DNA from: Omnitrophica WOR_2 bacterium RIFCSPHIGHO2_02_FULL_45_21
Lineage (GTDB): Bacteria > Omnitrophota > Gorgyraeia > Gygaellales > UBA12090
NCBI GenBank assembly: GCA_001805575.1
Contig: MHGN01000063.1
Location: 1 to 50,240, forward strand
Length of the DNA stretch: 50,240 nucleotides
Reading direction: 5' to 3'
Below the pieces are notes generated by a model. It was not told the DNA's origin and did no database searches. It saw only the letters and a program-made list of their open reading frames with translations. Positions 50,100-50,240 of the stretch are shown one piece after another. Position 1 is the first letter of the stretch. Each line of letters begins with the position of its first letter. The position numbers and the translations under genes were made by a program.

Positions 50100-50240
50100 T
50101 ACACCTCTTTTGCTCCCCGGTATTCTTCAATGCCTCTTATATTATCAAAGTAGGGCAGGATACACTGGTTGCGGTCACAGCCCTGGATAGTCAACTTTTC
50201 CTGGCCTTCCTTAATATATTTAGCTAAGGGAATCTTGGAG
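50096..50240 (-). CDS. C-terminal end of the gene upstream of nqrB (nqrA by position)
   Basis: The minus strand from the window edge reads an open frame of 47 codons ending QGCDRNQCILPYFDNIRG...AKEVY and TGA (50098-50096). Not in the ORF track, as no start lies within the window. Position immediately before nqrB makes nqrA likely, but this tail does not look like the NqrA C-terminus I know, so identity stays open. Confidence 0.45.
   Translation of the reverse strand, partial: SKIPLAKYIKEGQEKLTIQGCDRNQCILPYFDNIRGIEEYRGAKEVY

Noticed and set aside
46096-50240. Rnf complex instead of Nqr
   Set aside because: NqrF, with a membrane helix, 2Fe-2S, FAD and NADH domains in one chain, is present and no RnfB or RnfC features are seen.

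Overview
The window suggests an uncultured, anaerobically respiring Gram-negative bacterium. The signs are a porin with a C-terminal Phe, periplasmic Tat-exported molybdoenzymes, many stand-alone response regulators and a Na+-pumping NADH:quinone reductase. The style (7TM-type sensor kinases, short hairpin repeats, metallophosphoesterase/FHA fusions) recalls Omnitrophota and related PVC lineages. That placement is inference only. Nearly all genes lie on the minus strand. The single convincing complete plus-strand gene is the spermidine-synthase-like membrane protein at 17.0-19.4 kb.

Region by region. (1) 1-6.6 kb: a signalling and lipid-like biosynthesis cluster with three receiver-only response regulators, a PilZ-methyltransferase, a ketosynthase, a metal-dependent cyclase, an SRPBCC protein and an edge-truncated 7TM/GAF sensor kinase. 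(2) 6.7-16.9 kb: one long operon tatA-tatC-mobA-focA-fdh(alpha, beta, gamma)-mobB-moaA-CMD-moaC-MOSC-mogA-chrA, that is, Tat export, molybdenum cofactor synthesis and a Cys-type formate dehydrogenase. (3) 17.0-20.6 kb: a membrane spermidine-synthase-like protein, convergent with a radical SAM enzyme that carries a Tat-like N-terminus. (4) 20.8-28.9 kb: moeA, a small protein, a porin and a tetrathionate/arsenate-reductase-like complex (FeS, NrfD and Mo subunits). (5) 29.0-30.0 kb: siroheme decarboxylase subunits. (6) 30.2-38.5 kb: an operon resembling periplasmic nitrite oxidoreductase (NxrA, NxrB, TorD chaperone, NxrC) plus two CuA-type cupredoxins around a membrane polyferredoxin. (7) 38.6-40.7 kb: a decayed stretch with a 5'-truncated metallophosphoesterase/FHA gene abutting a 5'-truncated MazF-type toxin gene. 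(8) 40.8-50.2 kb: nqr(A?)BCDEF followed, with overlaps, by a polyprenyl diphosphate synthase, a radical SAM protein, a PqqD-like protein, a 58-residue peptide absent from the ORF track, a UbiA prenyltransferase, a second radical SAM protein and an isoprenylcysteine-methyltransferase-like protein.

The theme is molybdoenzyme respiration: cofactor synthesis, Tat export, three molybdoenzymes, heme precursors and quinone-linked electron transfer. moaD, moaE and modABC are not in the window. The most notable candidate for a new system is (8), where a RiPP-type peptide/PqqD/radical SAM set is interleaved with prenyl-lipid genes behind Nqr. That is what one might expect if a peptide-derived, prenylated redox carrier were made for Nqr, but this is a hypothesis. 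Two other strong signals: the moeA and nxrA operons share an unusual upstream layout (strong sigma70 promoter, hairpin with T-run, TGTGA-N6-TCACA palindrome), and one dispersed repeat has inserted into two unrelated genes in different reading frames.
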